This document shows positions 48,041 through 58,723 of a DNA stretch of 64,000 nt, in pieces. The DNA is from Progne subis subis (Eukaryota; Chordata; Aves; Passeriformes; Hirundinidae). A model generated the notes under the pieces. The model ran no database searches. It was not told where the DNA came from and was given only the letters and a program-made list of their open reading frames with translations. Within the stretch, counting starts at the first letter, position 1. The number at the start of each line of letters is the position of its first letter. The stretch spans positions 2,675,001 through 2,739,000 of the forward strand of contig JAKJHU010000084.1 in assembly GCA_022316685.1 (NCBI GenBank), written 5' to 3'. The position numbers and the translations under genes were made by a program.

Positions 48041-48478
48041 TGAATATTTTGTATATGTTAAGAGAAGTTTTATTGATGTTATTGTTTGTTGTTTGGGCAT
48101 CCTCTGTTCCCTCCACAGCCCCTTTCCCCCCTCTCTTCTGTATTGTCACGGACAGCCTTGGCGGCGGGGAAGGTTTATAGCTGGGGGCGTGGCATGACAA
48201 CACCTGCCCTCCAATCAAATTGCAAGAAAGCAATCTCCACCAATAGACAGCAAAGAAGAAGTTGACTGACAGACTTTGGGAGGGGCCAGGGTTGCAGGCG
48301 CAGCGCCAGGGGTATAAAAGGCAGAGCAGCCATCTTTGTCAGCGCGCGTGTGGCGGGCGGTGGCGAAACTCCCAGCGCTGCCCTTTTTCCTTATTCAGTC
48401 TTTTGTTGTGTTTTGTTAAGGTTTAATAAACCTTTAAAATTTTTAAAAGTGAGGGTCGTTTCTCAGACTGGCGTAGCA
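48041..48478 (+). mobile_element. Retroviral LTR, plus strand (ends uncertain)
   Basis: This stretch has the promoter and polyadenylation signals of an LTR within about 440 bp. There are two CCAAT boxes (48,211-48,215 and 48,240-48,244), a TATA box TATAAAA (48,313-48,319) followed by a GC-rich R-like segment, and AATAAA (48,425-48,430). Only a retroviral LTR normally places a TATA box and a poly(A) signal about 110 bp apart. The likely 3' end is ...GTAGCA at 48,478, followed by AT and then TGGAGACACC. A TGG two bases after a CA end is the standard position of a tRNA primer-binding site, so this may be a 5' LTR with a scrap of internal leader rather than a solo LTR. I cannot assign the tRNA. 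The 5' start (TG at 48,041, 48,050 or 48,056) is not fixed and no clean target duplication was found. No viral gene follows. Confidence 0.65.
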
Positions 48479-48583
48479 ATTGGAGACACCCAGGAGCAAC
48501 CTCAGCCTGGTGGGCACAGATCACTGCGGGAAGAGCTCAGCCCGTGTGTGTGCGGTGGGATGCTGTCCTGCCTCAGTCGGGTG

Positions 48584-49036
48584 TGAAACCACACTGGGGG
48601 TCTCATCTGCACAGCCCCAGGGTGTCACCGAGACACACACAGCAGTCACACGCAGACAAGATATTTTGCAAAGCAGAGGTTCTTCTGATCTCAGCTCCTG
48701 CGGAGAGAGCGGAGAGAGGAGGAAGAGAGCCCCTTTGTTTATTCTTTACTTTTTATACATTTGTGGGTCTAGCAGAAGATTGGCTTTTTGGGGTTTCCAC
48801 CCCTCAGCCTCAGTGGCCAGATCAACTGTGAGTTACAGTTGTTTTCAGGTTAGAAATATGCAAACAAAGGACAGAGAATGAAAAACAAAGGGTTTTGTTT
48901 ATGTTACATCTGTGGGAAAGGTAGAAAAGTGCTCTAATATTGTACAGTAACTAAAAGATCTGACTCCATTATGAAATTCAAAAGGCTAAATAAAAAACTC
49001 AGAAAAAACAGGGTAACACCAGGGGGTTACAAAACA
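48584..49036 (-). mobile_element. Endogenous retrovirus solo LTR, 5-bp TSD
   Basis: This 453-bp minus-strand element starts TGTTTTGTAACCCCC and ends GTGTGGTTTCA, so it has TG...CA ends. It is flanked by the exact direct repeat GGGTG (48,579-48,583 and 49,037-49,041). On the minus strand it carries TATAAAA (complement of 48,751-48,757) and, a few bases later, AATAAA (complement of 48,738-48,743), a compact arrangement like that of the LTR at 31,908. A 5-bp duplication is typical of ERVL-type elements, with some ERV1 copies similar. It inserted about 100 bp downstream of the plus-strand LTR at 48,041, probably into that older provirus's leader. No internal genes remain. Confidence 0.8.
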
Positions 49037-49041
49037 GGGTG

Positions 49042-50574
49042 TGGCCACTCATCACATCAGCTTCCAAAATTCAGGGGGAAGAGACAATTACAAGTGCTAA
49101 AGATGCTGCTTAGACCTTCAAATAAATTGCCTTCTGTAGCTAGGAGAAGCACGACTACTTACCAATACATGGGAAGCAGTGTGGGTGTCAACAGAGATTT
49201 CAAGCAGCCTGTTGAGGCTGATGTATTATTCCTGGTGGAATTTGTTCATTTATTATTTCCCCAGTAGACATTTGGAGTAAGGTCCCTGCTTGCTAAGAAG
49301 CTCCCAGTGAGGTTTTTAATGTCAGTATTGATTAGGAACATGGAAGGTGGATTTTATGAAGAGGTGCTCTAATTTGATATCCTCTGAATAATTATGTCCT
49401 ATGTATGGTCAAACAAAACATTAAAGCAACACAGTACTATAATCTTCATATGACCTCAGTGCTTAACTACATTTTCTTCAAATGGAGACTAAATGACAAA
49501 GATATCTTTTCATGAATCAGAATTCATCACTATTCCCTTATTTTATTCAAACTTATCGATATCTGTCTTGTGGTCTGTTACTTTCTGTGCAAAAATGATC
49601 TCCTCTCGTGCAAAATTCTCTCTTGCAAGGACCATTAGAAGCAAATCATCCTATGGGTATTTAACTGAAGAACATTTGAAATTTTCAGCTGAAAAAGGAA
49701 ACGGATTGGAAAGCCCTCTGAAAACCGGATGACTACTGGCATCAGTCAGCTCTTGAGTTGATAAATCAAAGCTTGGCTAGCAAAAGTGTCTCATCAGGAG
49801 TGCTGGTAAGTAAGGTACGTGGTTGCTCTTTGTCAGAGCCTAGATGTATGTGTGTGGTAGGAATGAGCAGCTGGCTTTGGACTTGTTAGGCACCAGAAAC
49901 CCCCTCTGGAGAGCAAGATCCATCTGTTTTTCCAGTCTCTGCCTGGGATCTGTGCTTGGTTATGTGACTTCCCCTTAAGAACATTTCCTCTGAATATTGT
50001 TCATAAATATTTCCAAGAAACCAACAAACTATTGTTTGGCCTCTGTCTTTATTTTGTTCCTTTTTTTATTTTTTACCCTTCTTTTTCTTTTTTCTTTTTT
50101 TTTTTTCTTTTTTTCCCCCCCCTCTGGATAGCTTTTCAGCAGGGAACATTACTGCTGTGGGTCTTTTCAGCAGGTTGGGGAGGGAGGGGGTTATTGTTCC
50201 TGGGTTTGAGCAGTTTGTTTGGATGTCTGTTGACTTTGTTGTCATCGTTGTCTTTCTCCTCAGTTTCTGACAGTCTGGGGAAGTAGGTGGTTCCCTGTTC
50301 TGTTTTTTTGACCATTTGTGAATTATTTACACAGGCAGGCTTTTCTGGGGGTGAGGTTTTCTTTGGGTTTTGCTGTTTGCTTGTGGGGTTTGTTATATCT
50401 TGGGGCACTTTTTGTTGTTGTTCAGCTTTTGTTACCCTGAAGTTCAGTTTGCTCTTTGTAATTTCCAAGTATCTGCTGCGGCTGGGAGCTTTCTGTAGCT
50501 GTTTCTTGGCAGCCTGACTTACAACCTAAAAGTGCTTTTCTCTTTGTTCTCAGGCTGCCCACTGCTCAGGGAGA
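49042..50574. other. Unique DNA; strand-asymmetric T/G-rich part
   Basis: The first kilobase is unremarkable AT-rich sequence. From 50,030 to about 50,520 the plus strand becomes strongly T/G-rich. It includes a pyrimidine tract (50,058-50,124) ending in a C run, then many GTTTG and TTGGG words. A 110-codon minus-strand frame here (50,136-50,468) is Lys/Asn/Pro/Gln-rich purely because of this composition. No gene or transposon recognised. Confidence 0.5.
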
Positions 50575-50640
50575 GTGCAGGACCAGAAGCTGGACTTTGA
50601 TGATCCTTGTGGGTCCCTTCCAACTCTGGATAGTCTATGG
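50575..50640 (+). mobile_element. CR1 LINE short 3' fragment
   Basis: Plus-strand remnant reading AGTGCAGGACCAGAAGCTGG, ACTTTGATGATCCTTGTGGG and TCCCTTCCAACTCTGGATAG, ending TCTATGGCTGG. It matches the last 65 bases of the same subfamily seen at 7525 and 25,805. Confidence 0.65.
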
Positions 50641-51100
50641 CTGGATCTGTGGATGAGCGAAAGCAGGGAATGCCACTTGCCTTGTCTTTAGTCAGGCTTT
50701 GGTGCAGTGTCCCTCAATTTTCCTGTATCCAGTTTGGGGTGTTACTGCTGGGATGGGTGATCAACTGTAAGTGTGGGAAAACTGCCAAGATCATTGGGTC
50801 AGAGCAGTGGTTTGTGCTCTTCTGGAGGGTCTTATAAGTGTTAATCTTAAATCTTATACCCAGGGATTCCCCCAGGCCCTGTCCTGCTTCTGCTTTGGGA
50901 AGAAGGGTGACTGGAGGCATCTGACTTTGAAGAAAGTGTCTTGGGAAGGATGAGCAGTGAGCCCACTGTCAGGTCATCCAGGACTTCAATTGGATCTATT
51001 CCTTGATTTTCAGGCATAAATAAACTTTTTGCATTGTTCTACAGTACCCAAATAACCCCTCTGAGATTTATTTCCTCAAGTATTAATCCTATAAGGCATT

Positions 51101-51212
51101 AAAAAAAAAACCCAAACCAAACAAAAAACCCCACCCCCCTCCAAAATCACAAACAAAACCACAGTGACAAAATCCCAAAACATACAAAAAACACTCCAAA
51201 TAATCCCAAACA
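51101..51212. repeat. A/C-rich low-complexity tract
   Basis: Over about 110 bp the plus strand is nearly devoid of G and consists of A and C runs (A10, CAAACC, CCACCCCCC, CAAAA). It is complementary in composition to the T/G-rich stretch about 0.6 kb upstream and similar to 1184-1251. Confidence 0.8.
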
Positions 51213-51528
51213 CATTTATTCATTTGCTTTACCACTCTACAGGTCACACTGGGTATTTTATCCATCTGCCTTAGCCAATTCCCAAAAAAGGCCACCCCCA
51301 GAATGTGTTTTATCCCTAAGGCATCCCTTTAAACAGGTTTCTTCCTTGTCTCTCTGCCTGCCCTCCTGAATGTAATTGGGCATCTCTTGTGTCCCAGGTC
51401 AGCTTTAAAAGATTCAACAAAATTTACAACTGTTTGCACGAATGGCGAAAACATGAACTTTCTGTACTTTTAGTTGAACAAAATTAAAATTTGGAAGTTA
51501 AAATATTCGGCGGTTGGGGTGGTGTTCC

Positions 51529-51554
51529 TTTTTTTTTTTTTTTTTTTTTTTTTT
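51529..51554. repeat. Poly(T) run, 26 bases
   Basis: An uninterrupted T26 on the plus strand. It could be the poly(A) tail of a minus-strand processed copy lying to the right, but I recognise no gene in the following 300 bp. Confidence 0.9.
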
Positions 51555-52423
51555 CTTCATTACTCCTGCATTCACTAAGAGTTATGAGATGGAGGGTGCT
51601 TCCTCCTGCCTTGCTTTCTTCCTCTCATCTTACCCACCCTGAAGGTTGGGAGGTGAACATCTGGTAGGTGAAGATCTGGACTAGCAACACAGGAGGGCTC
51701 CTGCAAACCTGAAAGAGGCAATACCACCTCTCTTGCCGTGCATTCCCACTCGATCTTCCAAGTGCAGGAGTTCCCCCTTTTCCTGGGCTCCTCCTCTTAC
51801 CCACACTGCAATCTCCCAGCTGGGAAGAAACTCTGACTTTTCGTTCCTTTGGCATCTATCAATTCTCTTTTTCTGCAGCCCTAAAAACTAGTAAAAATGA
51901 GCAGGCAGTTACTTCAACACCTTCATGAAAAGATGTAGAAATATTATAAGCTGATTTCACTCCTGTCTGGTTAAAGGGAAAGAAATAGCCTGTGGTATAA
52001 ATATGCAATTAAAAATAGTAGCAATTAGAGTGTCTCAAGAATGAAACAGGAGCTTGCTGTGAGGTAGAGCTGCTTTCCCTTTTGCCTGTGCTTCTAATTC
52101 CAAACTCTTTGACGTCGGGATCTAATCTTAACAGCTGATGCTCAACTTCTGGTTTTGCCACGCATGTTAAATGTCATTATGCAAACTCAGTTCTGCCTCA
52201 GACCTTTGCTGCCTGTCAGTGGTGCCAGGATAGCCACACCTGGTAATCCCTGCATGCTTTTGCATGGATCAGCTTCATTTTTTCACGGACAAAGGATAAA
52301 GATGCCTTCTGGGGTGAACCTGGGGCTCCTGCTCTCCCATGTGCTGCTTGGAAAAGCGGTATTTGGTGCAAGCTGAGATCTCAGCATCCCTAAAGATCAA
52401 ACAGTCCCTGAGATGGCCCTATC

Positions 52424-52531
52424 TCATACAATCCTGCAATGGCTTAGCTTGGAAGGGACCTTAAAGATCATTTAATTCCATCCCCCTGCTATGGGCAGGG
52501 ACACTTTCCACTAGACCAGGTTGCTCAGAGC
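52424..52531 (-). mobile_element. CR1 LINE 3' fragment
   Basis: Reverse-oriented CR1 tail reading CATACAATCCTGCAATGGCT, TAGCTTGGAAGGGACCTTAA, AGATCATTTAATTCCATCCC, CTATGGGCAGGGACACTTTC and CACTAGACCAGGTTGCTCAG. It is well preserved but very short. Confidence 0.85.
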
Positions 52532-55500
52532 TATTTCAGGAGAGCTAATTGGTCTAGGACAGAGCCTCTGGAACCCCAGCTGCAGTTCTGTAGCATCCTT
52601 GAGGCTGTTTTGAGCTCTGAGACACTTCAGTGAATGCAAATACTTTTCAAATTAATCCCTCCACCCAGATACCCACCTGCACCCTAGTTGCTCAAGGCTG
52701 GCAGTCGTGGCTGACCCAGTGTTTGCCCACGACTACCTCCATATTGTGCTTTTCTAGTTGATATTTTAGAGCTTGCCAACACAGAGGCTACCACAAAGGA
52801 TACATTTCCATTAATCCTTCTCATGCCATGCTTCTGGAGCCAGCACCAGTCCATGTCCCAAGGTGAAGACATTAGGATGGGCAGAAGTGACAGTAAATGG
52901 AGATTTCAAGTCCCTATGTTGCATCAGCATTCAATCCCTTGTATCCACAGCTGCCTTCAGTCAGAAAGACAGAATACTTAAAACCAGCACATTTTTTCCC
53001 ACCTCTCCATTCTTTTTGACATATCCTAGTCTATTTTTGACATATTGTTAGTAAAACCTAGAAGGTTAAAGGCTGGGCGGAGAGACAGCAGCAGCAAGGC
53101 TCTGTTTCAAGGAGTGCCTTCCATTTGGGGATCAAAGCTCTGTGCAAAGCATGGAGGTGCCCTGAAGTTTTTAGGCACCGTCTCCCATCTGCAGTAAGGA
53201 TTTACCTGGGCACAAAGCAGCATCTTATGCTCCTGACACATCATGGCCCCTCCACAGCAGTCTTGAGTGTGACAAAGAACTGCTGTTACCAGACTTGTGT
53301 CTAGACACTATTGGCTTTTCGTCATTAGTTGTTGTACCCTCAGATCCTTTCTAAGAATAACAGCATTCGATGTGTTCCTGGGGTTGTGTGTGGATGGATG
53401 CCCCGGACATGTGCATAACTCTGCACACAAGGGGGTGGATGAATGGGACCCACACAGCCTGGATCCCTCTCCACCTGGGAAAATCCTGCATGGATGCACT
53501 CACCTGGGAGCAGTGCAGATGGAGTTTTACAGGGATTAGGCATCGGAGTGCTGCTGGCCCCACAAAGAGCTGTTTCAGCATTCTATCCCCTGTGCTGAGG
53601 ACAAACAGATGCTGACTCAACCCTCTGAGTAGCCCTTGTGTCCCTGTCTGTTATCATCATCTCTTAGTTTTTGCTGTAATGTCTGTGTTTGTCCCCAGTG
53701 AGATGGCAGTTTCCTTGGGGCAGGGAGCACAACTCAGAGGAGTGTAATTATCCCAAACAGTCTTTTCACTGCTCTCACAGGGATTTTGGCTTCCATGCCA
53801 CGCTTGGATGAAGCCATGGCTCAGGGAAATGGCTCTACCAACAGACGTCCTGTGTCTGGGTTGGAGACAGTGCTTGCAGAACTTTGGGCTTCTCCTCACT
53901 GCTGAGGGACAATGTTCCTTCTGTGCCCATGGGGAACAAACACAACCTTAGCGCTCCTATTGTCCCTGGCTGTCCTTATTTCTGCTCTTTGCAAACAAAG
54001 ACAGGCTGCAGGCCCCCAGGCCGGGTCAGACAGGATGGTCACAAGCAGAGGAGTGACCCTGAGAAGAGCCTGTCCTGGCTGCTGCGGGCACTGGGAATGA
54101 GCTCGTTCCCAGGGCTGCATCCTGGGAAGGGGGTGACAGGAGACAGCGCAAAGCCTCTGCCCCGAGCAGACCCCAAGCACTGCACGGAGTGATCCTGCTG
54201 CCATGCCGGGCCAGCCCCAGCTAAACCAGAACTTCTGGGCAGGTCGGCGCTCCCTGCACTCAGATCCTTCCTGGCATGAGCCCTGGCCCTTCTCCAGCCC
54301 TCCTGGTGACTTTGTTCACAGCCTTGGTGCTATCATAAGATGCAGATCCTGGTCTAAATGCTTAGATGAAGTGTTTACATCTTTTGTTGTTTTGTTCTCT
54401 AGAGAGTTGTACTTAACTGGCCATGCAGTGGGATGCGTTCCTGCCTTTCGGTCAATTGGGAAGAACTGGGTTTTTACCTGCCTCCTGCGTGCCATCAGAC
54501 CAGCAAGTATGGAAAAGCAGCATTCGTCAGAGGTGTGAGAGAAGCCCAGAAAAAGGGACCCAACCCTTGATGCTAACACCCATCTGCTTTTTATGAGATG
54601 CCTCCTTCATCTCTACTCGGCAGCCTGGGAAGGGCAGAACTGCCCAAACACAGCTTTTACTCATGCTGTCACAGGCCCCAACTCTACTTGCTCCAAGAGC
54701 ACTTAAAATGTTTTCCCTAACTCTTTGCAATCGCCATGCTCTGCGTGCTTCTCCTCCAGGCCTTTAGCTGAAAGCACAGCAACATCTCCTGGAGCCGGGT
54801 GGCTACTGCAGGTTCAGTTGTCAAAAAGTGCCGCCATCAAACCCCCACGAGTTCCCTCAGTTCGAGAAACTCTGGGTTTGTTCCCATCGTGCTGGTGCCA
54901 GGGATTCCTCAGCGGTAGCGTGTGTCCTGCACCTGTCCTCACCTTTGTGAGGAGAAGGAAGGACCTGCTCTTGGAAACTGCCTGTTCATTGTCCAGGTGT
55001 CCCTTAGGAAAGTTTATCAGACTTGATGAGGCAGATACCAGGCTGTGTGAAGCATTCAGAGGGAAACCAGGGAAAAGGAACTGGGTTGGTGGCACCACAC
55101 TGAAGGAGACAGGAGGGATTCACCCCATCAACAAGAGGTGCCAAATGGCTGGATTTTATTACCTGACAAACGGTCTCCTGTAAAGAAAAGCAATGGGGGA
55201 TGTGTGCTGTGGGTACCCCTGGCCCAAGGGTAAGAAAATTGGAAGAAGGAGGCACCAAATGAGTTTCTCTGCCTGGAAATAAGTGCTGTCCTTGCTGACC
55301 TCCTCTATAAAAAAGAGGCAAATGCAGAAGGGCAGGGACTGGCACCTCAGAGGAAACACAGCAGCAGTGGGGCCAGATAGGATTTGTGTCTCAAGGGCAC
55401 TTTCCCTGTTTGCAGTGACCTCACATCCTGATGCCCCCTCAGGGTACACAACCTCCAGGGGCAGAGCCCACCTGGATGCCAACCCAAGCCCACCTGCACC

Positions 55501-56992
55501 TTCCCTCCCTTCTCCTTCTTGCATAAAAAGGTGGAAAATACTGGAAACAAACAGTCCCAAGGCTTAGAGGAAACAGGAAGGAGAGCAAGGGTGGACATGA
55601 ATGTAGATTTCTTGTCTGGTGCCATGAAAAGGCACTACTTGTACTACAAGCCTGGCAGCATCAGCAGCCAAATTATTTGTTAAATTATAACTGCTGTCCT
55701 TGATGCATCTTGACTTGCTAATTAGTATTTTAAGTGCTTGTGAAATAGTTTGGATGTATTCCTTCAGCTTTCAGACACATCTCTATTGCCATTACTATTC
55801 CTTCCTCCTGCCCCATGCCATCACCCAAGTAACATCATTTCTGCTTCCAGACGGGCTGAATTCTCTAAAGCAGGAGGGAAACACAAACTTCTTTGCTTAT
55901 TCCTGCACAGGGAGCTCTTATTTGCATGAGAAGAGATGAGGCTGTGGAGCAGCATGCCCTAAAATCTGGGGAGAAGGGAACCTATGCTCTAGACAGGGAA
56001 TAACGGGGCACAAACATGGGGTTGTTCTGCAACATTTCTGGGTTTTTATACCCTGTTTTCATCCCTCCACTCAGCTGATCCATGGCAACGGTGGGCCGGG
56101 AGCACCACTGGAAATTGCAGTGGTGTTGGTATTGCAGCGGGCAATTGCTTCGGCGACAGGCTGCAGACGATGCAGAGGGGACGTCCTACATGACTGGATT
56201 CCAAAAACAGGCCCAGGTTTCTGAATGGACACCATGGCTGCTGCGTCAGAGTGCTAAATTGGGTTCAGCAGGAATGCTGGCAGGCGTGGACAGAGGTGCA
56301 GCCATAGGGATTCTTGTTGGATCTGGACATTAGCTGAGGAATTGTTAAATTGCCCCCCACAAGCAGATGAACTTTGAATTACCCTTACAAGGAAACTCAA
56401 ATGATGGAGTTTTGGGGTGTTGTTTTTTTTTTTGCACATAGTATCTAGGCAGCTGTACAAAGGACCAAAAAAAAAATCCCTTATTTTACAGATTTCCTCT
56501 TAGTTTTTGGAATGTTTCTTTCTGTAAGGATGAAGATAGGAACTATTAAAAACCATTTTCAGCGGTTCTCAAAGCACACAGTCATGCCAGCTGCTATTTA
56601 TGAATGATGTTTGGGAGGTTCTGTCAATGGAAGAACAAATAGATTTTTGTACGTGCACAATTCTGTGTATTTTGCACACAGAGGCACTTCCCAAATGTTT
56701 TGTGAGAAGAAAAAGCCCTTTCCCTGGCTGTTTACAGATGACTTGCAAAGGAATAAGTGAGAAGTTCAAGCGTGGCTGAACCGAGCAGCTGCTGAGAATT
56801 CAGATAAATGGTTTCCAGCCCTGTTCTTCCACAAGCTCTGCTTTGGAGGTTGCAGAAACGAGACACGTTGCAGGGTAATGTTGTCCATCACATCAGGGGT
56901 TAGAAGGAAATCTTGTCTCATTTCCCTTCTCCCCACCTGCTCTTTGGAAGCTTACCCTTTAAGCATTATCGCTGCTGAAAACATTTTAGTGT
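52532..56992. other. Unique non-coding DNA, no gene seen
   Basis: Includes GC-richer parts (53,900-54,200; 54,740-55,560) with open frames of 100-152 codons on both strands, none with a familiar motif. No transposon recognised. Confidence 0.45.
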
Positions 56993-57477
56993 TTAGGTTC
57001 CAGCCATGATCTCATGGGCTTTGATGAGCTTTTTGGAGCTGAAAGAAGCTTGCATGAACAAGGAAATGACCATCCCTTGCACCTGGATGTCCTGGGATGT
57101 GTCCATCCTTACAATGAAAATGGACACATCATCACCTTTGGTTTCCCCAGCATTGATCCTGAACTTGCGTGGCGTCAGTGGGGAAGAGCCCGGCTTTCCA
57201 TTTCCAAGGCTTTCTTGTGTGTCTTTTGTAGTGATGAATTGCTGAGATGAAGAACACAGGATTTCTTTCAAAGCCAAGCTGGCCTCCAATTCCTGTGTTG
57301 CCAAATGTCTGCATCCAGAAAAAGCTGGAAATCGCCTGTAAGGTATCCTCTGCATCCCCCATCACCTGAGCTATAAGGTCATCCTCCATTAGGCCATTCA
57401 TAAAAACAGGTTTCAAGTCACGGAAATATTTTGCTTTTATGTTTAGGACATTTTCTTTGTAAGTGGGGTTACTGAGC
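56993..57477 (-). pseudogene. Possible coding remnant or two small exons
   Basis: The minus strand shows two adjoining frames that read more like protein than the surrounding DNA. Frame 1 follows an acceptor-like TTCCTGCAG (first exon base 57,477) and includes NPTYKENVLNIKAKYFRDLK, then PVFMNG and DDLIAQVMGDAEDTL. Frame 2 includes TPRKFRINAGETKGDDVSIF and DIQVQGMVISLFM and stops at 56,993-56,995. They can be joined in two ways: a frameshift near 57,250, which would make this a broken copy, or removal of a 124-base intron (weak donor GTGATG at 57,365, good acceptor TTCTTCATCTCAG ending at 57,242), which keeps the frame exactly. I cannot name the family. The LKPV.F.NG and DIQVQG..I words vaguely recall large lipid-transfer proteins of the MTTP type, but that is memory-based and weak. 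Plus-strand frames over 57,006-57,250 are also open. Confidence 0.28.
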
Positions 57478-58302
57478 CTGCAGGAATACTTGGCTCAGAC
57501 TTTACAGGAGGCAAACTGAGGCCTCAAAGGCTATTTAAACCAAAACATAATCAAAGTAAAAATGTTCCTCTTAGGAAGATGTTTCTGCACAGCTGGTATA
57601 GAGCAGTGGTGCAACAGAGTCTGTACAAGGCTCGTTAGACTGGACCTACCTCTCTGTTGTGCTTGAAACTTGTGGAGGGACTGTCTTCCCACCTCTGAAA
57701 AACAGGTTGCAGCCAGGGCATCCTGAGGGGAGGGTGAACCAGCAGGGACTGCTTTGTCTAACACATTGTGCATTGGTCTAGAACATGGAATAAATTTCTT
57801 CACTCTCAGATATAAAATATCCTTTAATTTTTCACCGTGGCTTGCTCTGGTGTGTCAGAGATCCTACTGGAATATCCACTAGAAAAAAGAAAGGATGAGT
57901 GGTGCTTGTGCTCCACTGGCCTGACCCAACAAGGGAATGGAATAACAAAAATCTTAAATTTACATCCTTTCTGCAAGGGGCACTAAGATGGCTCACTCTG
58001 CATCAGCTCCTTCCTTCACCCATGATTTTCTTAGGCTACAGAAGTTGATTAAATTTGGTCCAAGCTGATGTGTCCTGAGTGGGAATGGGTGTCACATCAA
58101 CCTCTGTCCTGCACTGAACAGGGACATCTTAGGGATATTTTCAAAGCAGGTGTTGCTCTGGGTTTTGTGGACAGCTTTGGGAATGTGTCTCATTTTTGGT
58201 CCCCAGACACAGTTAAGTACCAAGAAGGAAATATTGGGTACTTTTGATGTTATGAAAGCCCTCAGAAACTTGAGTCAAGGTAAGCAACCCTCCAGGCTGA
58301 AA
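57478..58302. other. Non-coding DNA, possible upstream exon
   Basis: If the segment to the left is an exon pair, further exons should lie here on the minus strand. One minus frame (57,531-57,803, 90 codons) contains an internal donor-like CAGAGAGGTAGGTCC near 57,650, but nothing recognisable. No repeat seen. Confidence 0.3.
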
Positions 58303-58723
58303 GGTCATGGAATCATAGAACCTTTTAGGCTGGAGAAGGCCTCTAAGATCAAGTCCAACTGTTCCCTCAGCACTGCCAAGGCCACCACAGACCCATATCC
58401 CCAAGTGCCACATCTACACAGCTTTTAGATCCCTTCAGGGATGGGGACTCTACCACTACCCTGTGCAGCCTGTGCCAGGGTTGGACAGCCCTTCCCATGA
58501 AGAATTACTCCTAATGTCCAACCAAAACCTCCCCAGGCACAGCTTGAGGCTCTTTCCTCTCATCCTGTTGCTGTTCCCTGGGAGCAGAGCCCGACCCCCC
58601 CTGGCTGTCCCCTCCAGTCAGGGAGTTGTGCAGAGCCAGAAGGTCCCCCCTGAGCCTCCTTTTCTCCAGGCTGAGCCCCTTTCCCAGCTCCCTCAGCTGC
58701 TCCTCACCAAACTTGTGCTCCAG
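58303..58723 (-). mobile_element. CR1 LINE 3' fragment (longest copy)
   Basis: Reverse-oriented CR1 of about 420 bp, collinear with the family. It reads GGTCATGGAATCATAGAACC, TTTAGGCTGGAGAAGGCCTC, AAGATCAAGTCCAACTGTTC, CAGCACTGCCAAGGCCACCA, GGGATGGGGACTCTACCACT, CCCTGGGAGCAGAGCCCGAC, AGCCTCCTTTTCTCCAGGCT, GAGCCCCTTTCCCAGCTCCC and TCAGCTGCTCCTCACCAAAC. It belongs to a different CR1 subfamily from the 7525/25,805 group. The minus-strand 3' end is at the left. Confidence 0.88.

Larger units (their letters stand above)
50641..52423. other. Unique non-coding DNA with simple repeats
   Basis: Contains the A/C-rich and poly(T) tracts listed separately. No exon, RNA gene or transposon recognised. Confidence 0.5.

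Noticed and set aside
50136..50468. 110-codon hydrophilic minus-strand frame
   Set aside because: Composition follows directly from the T/G-rich plus strand; no domain.
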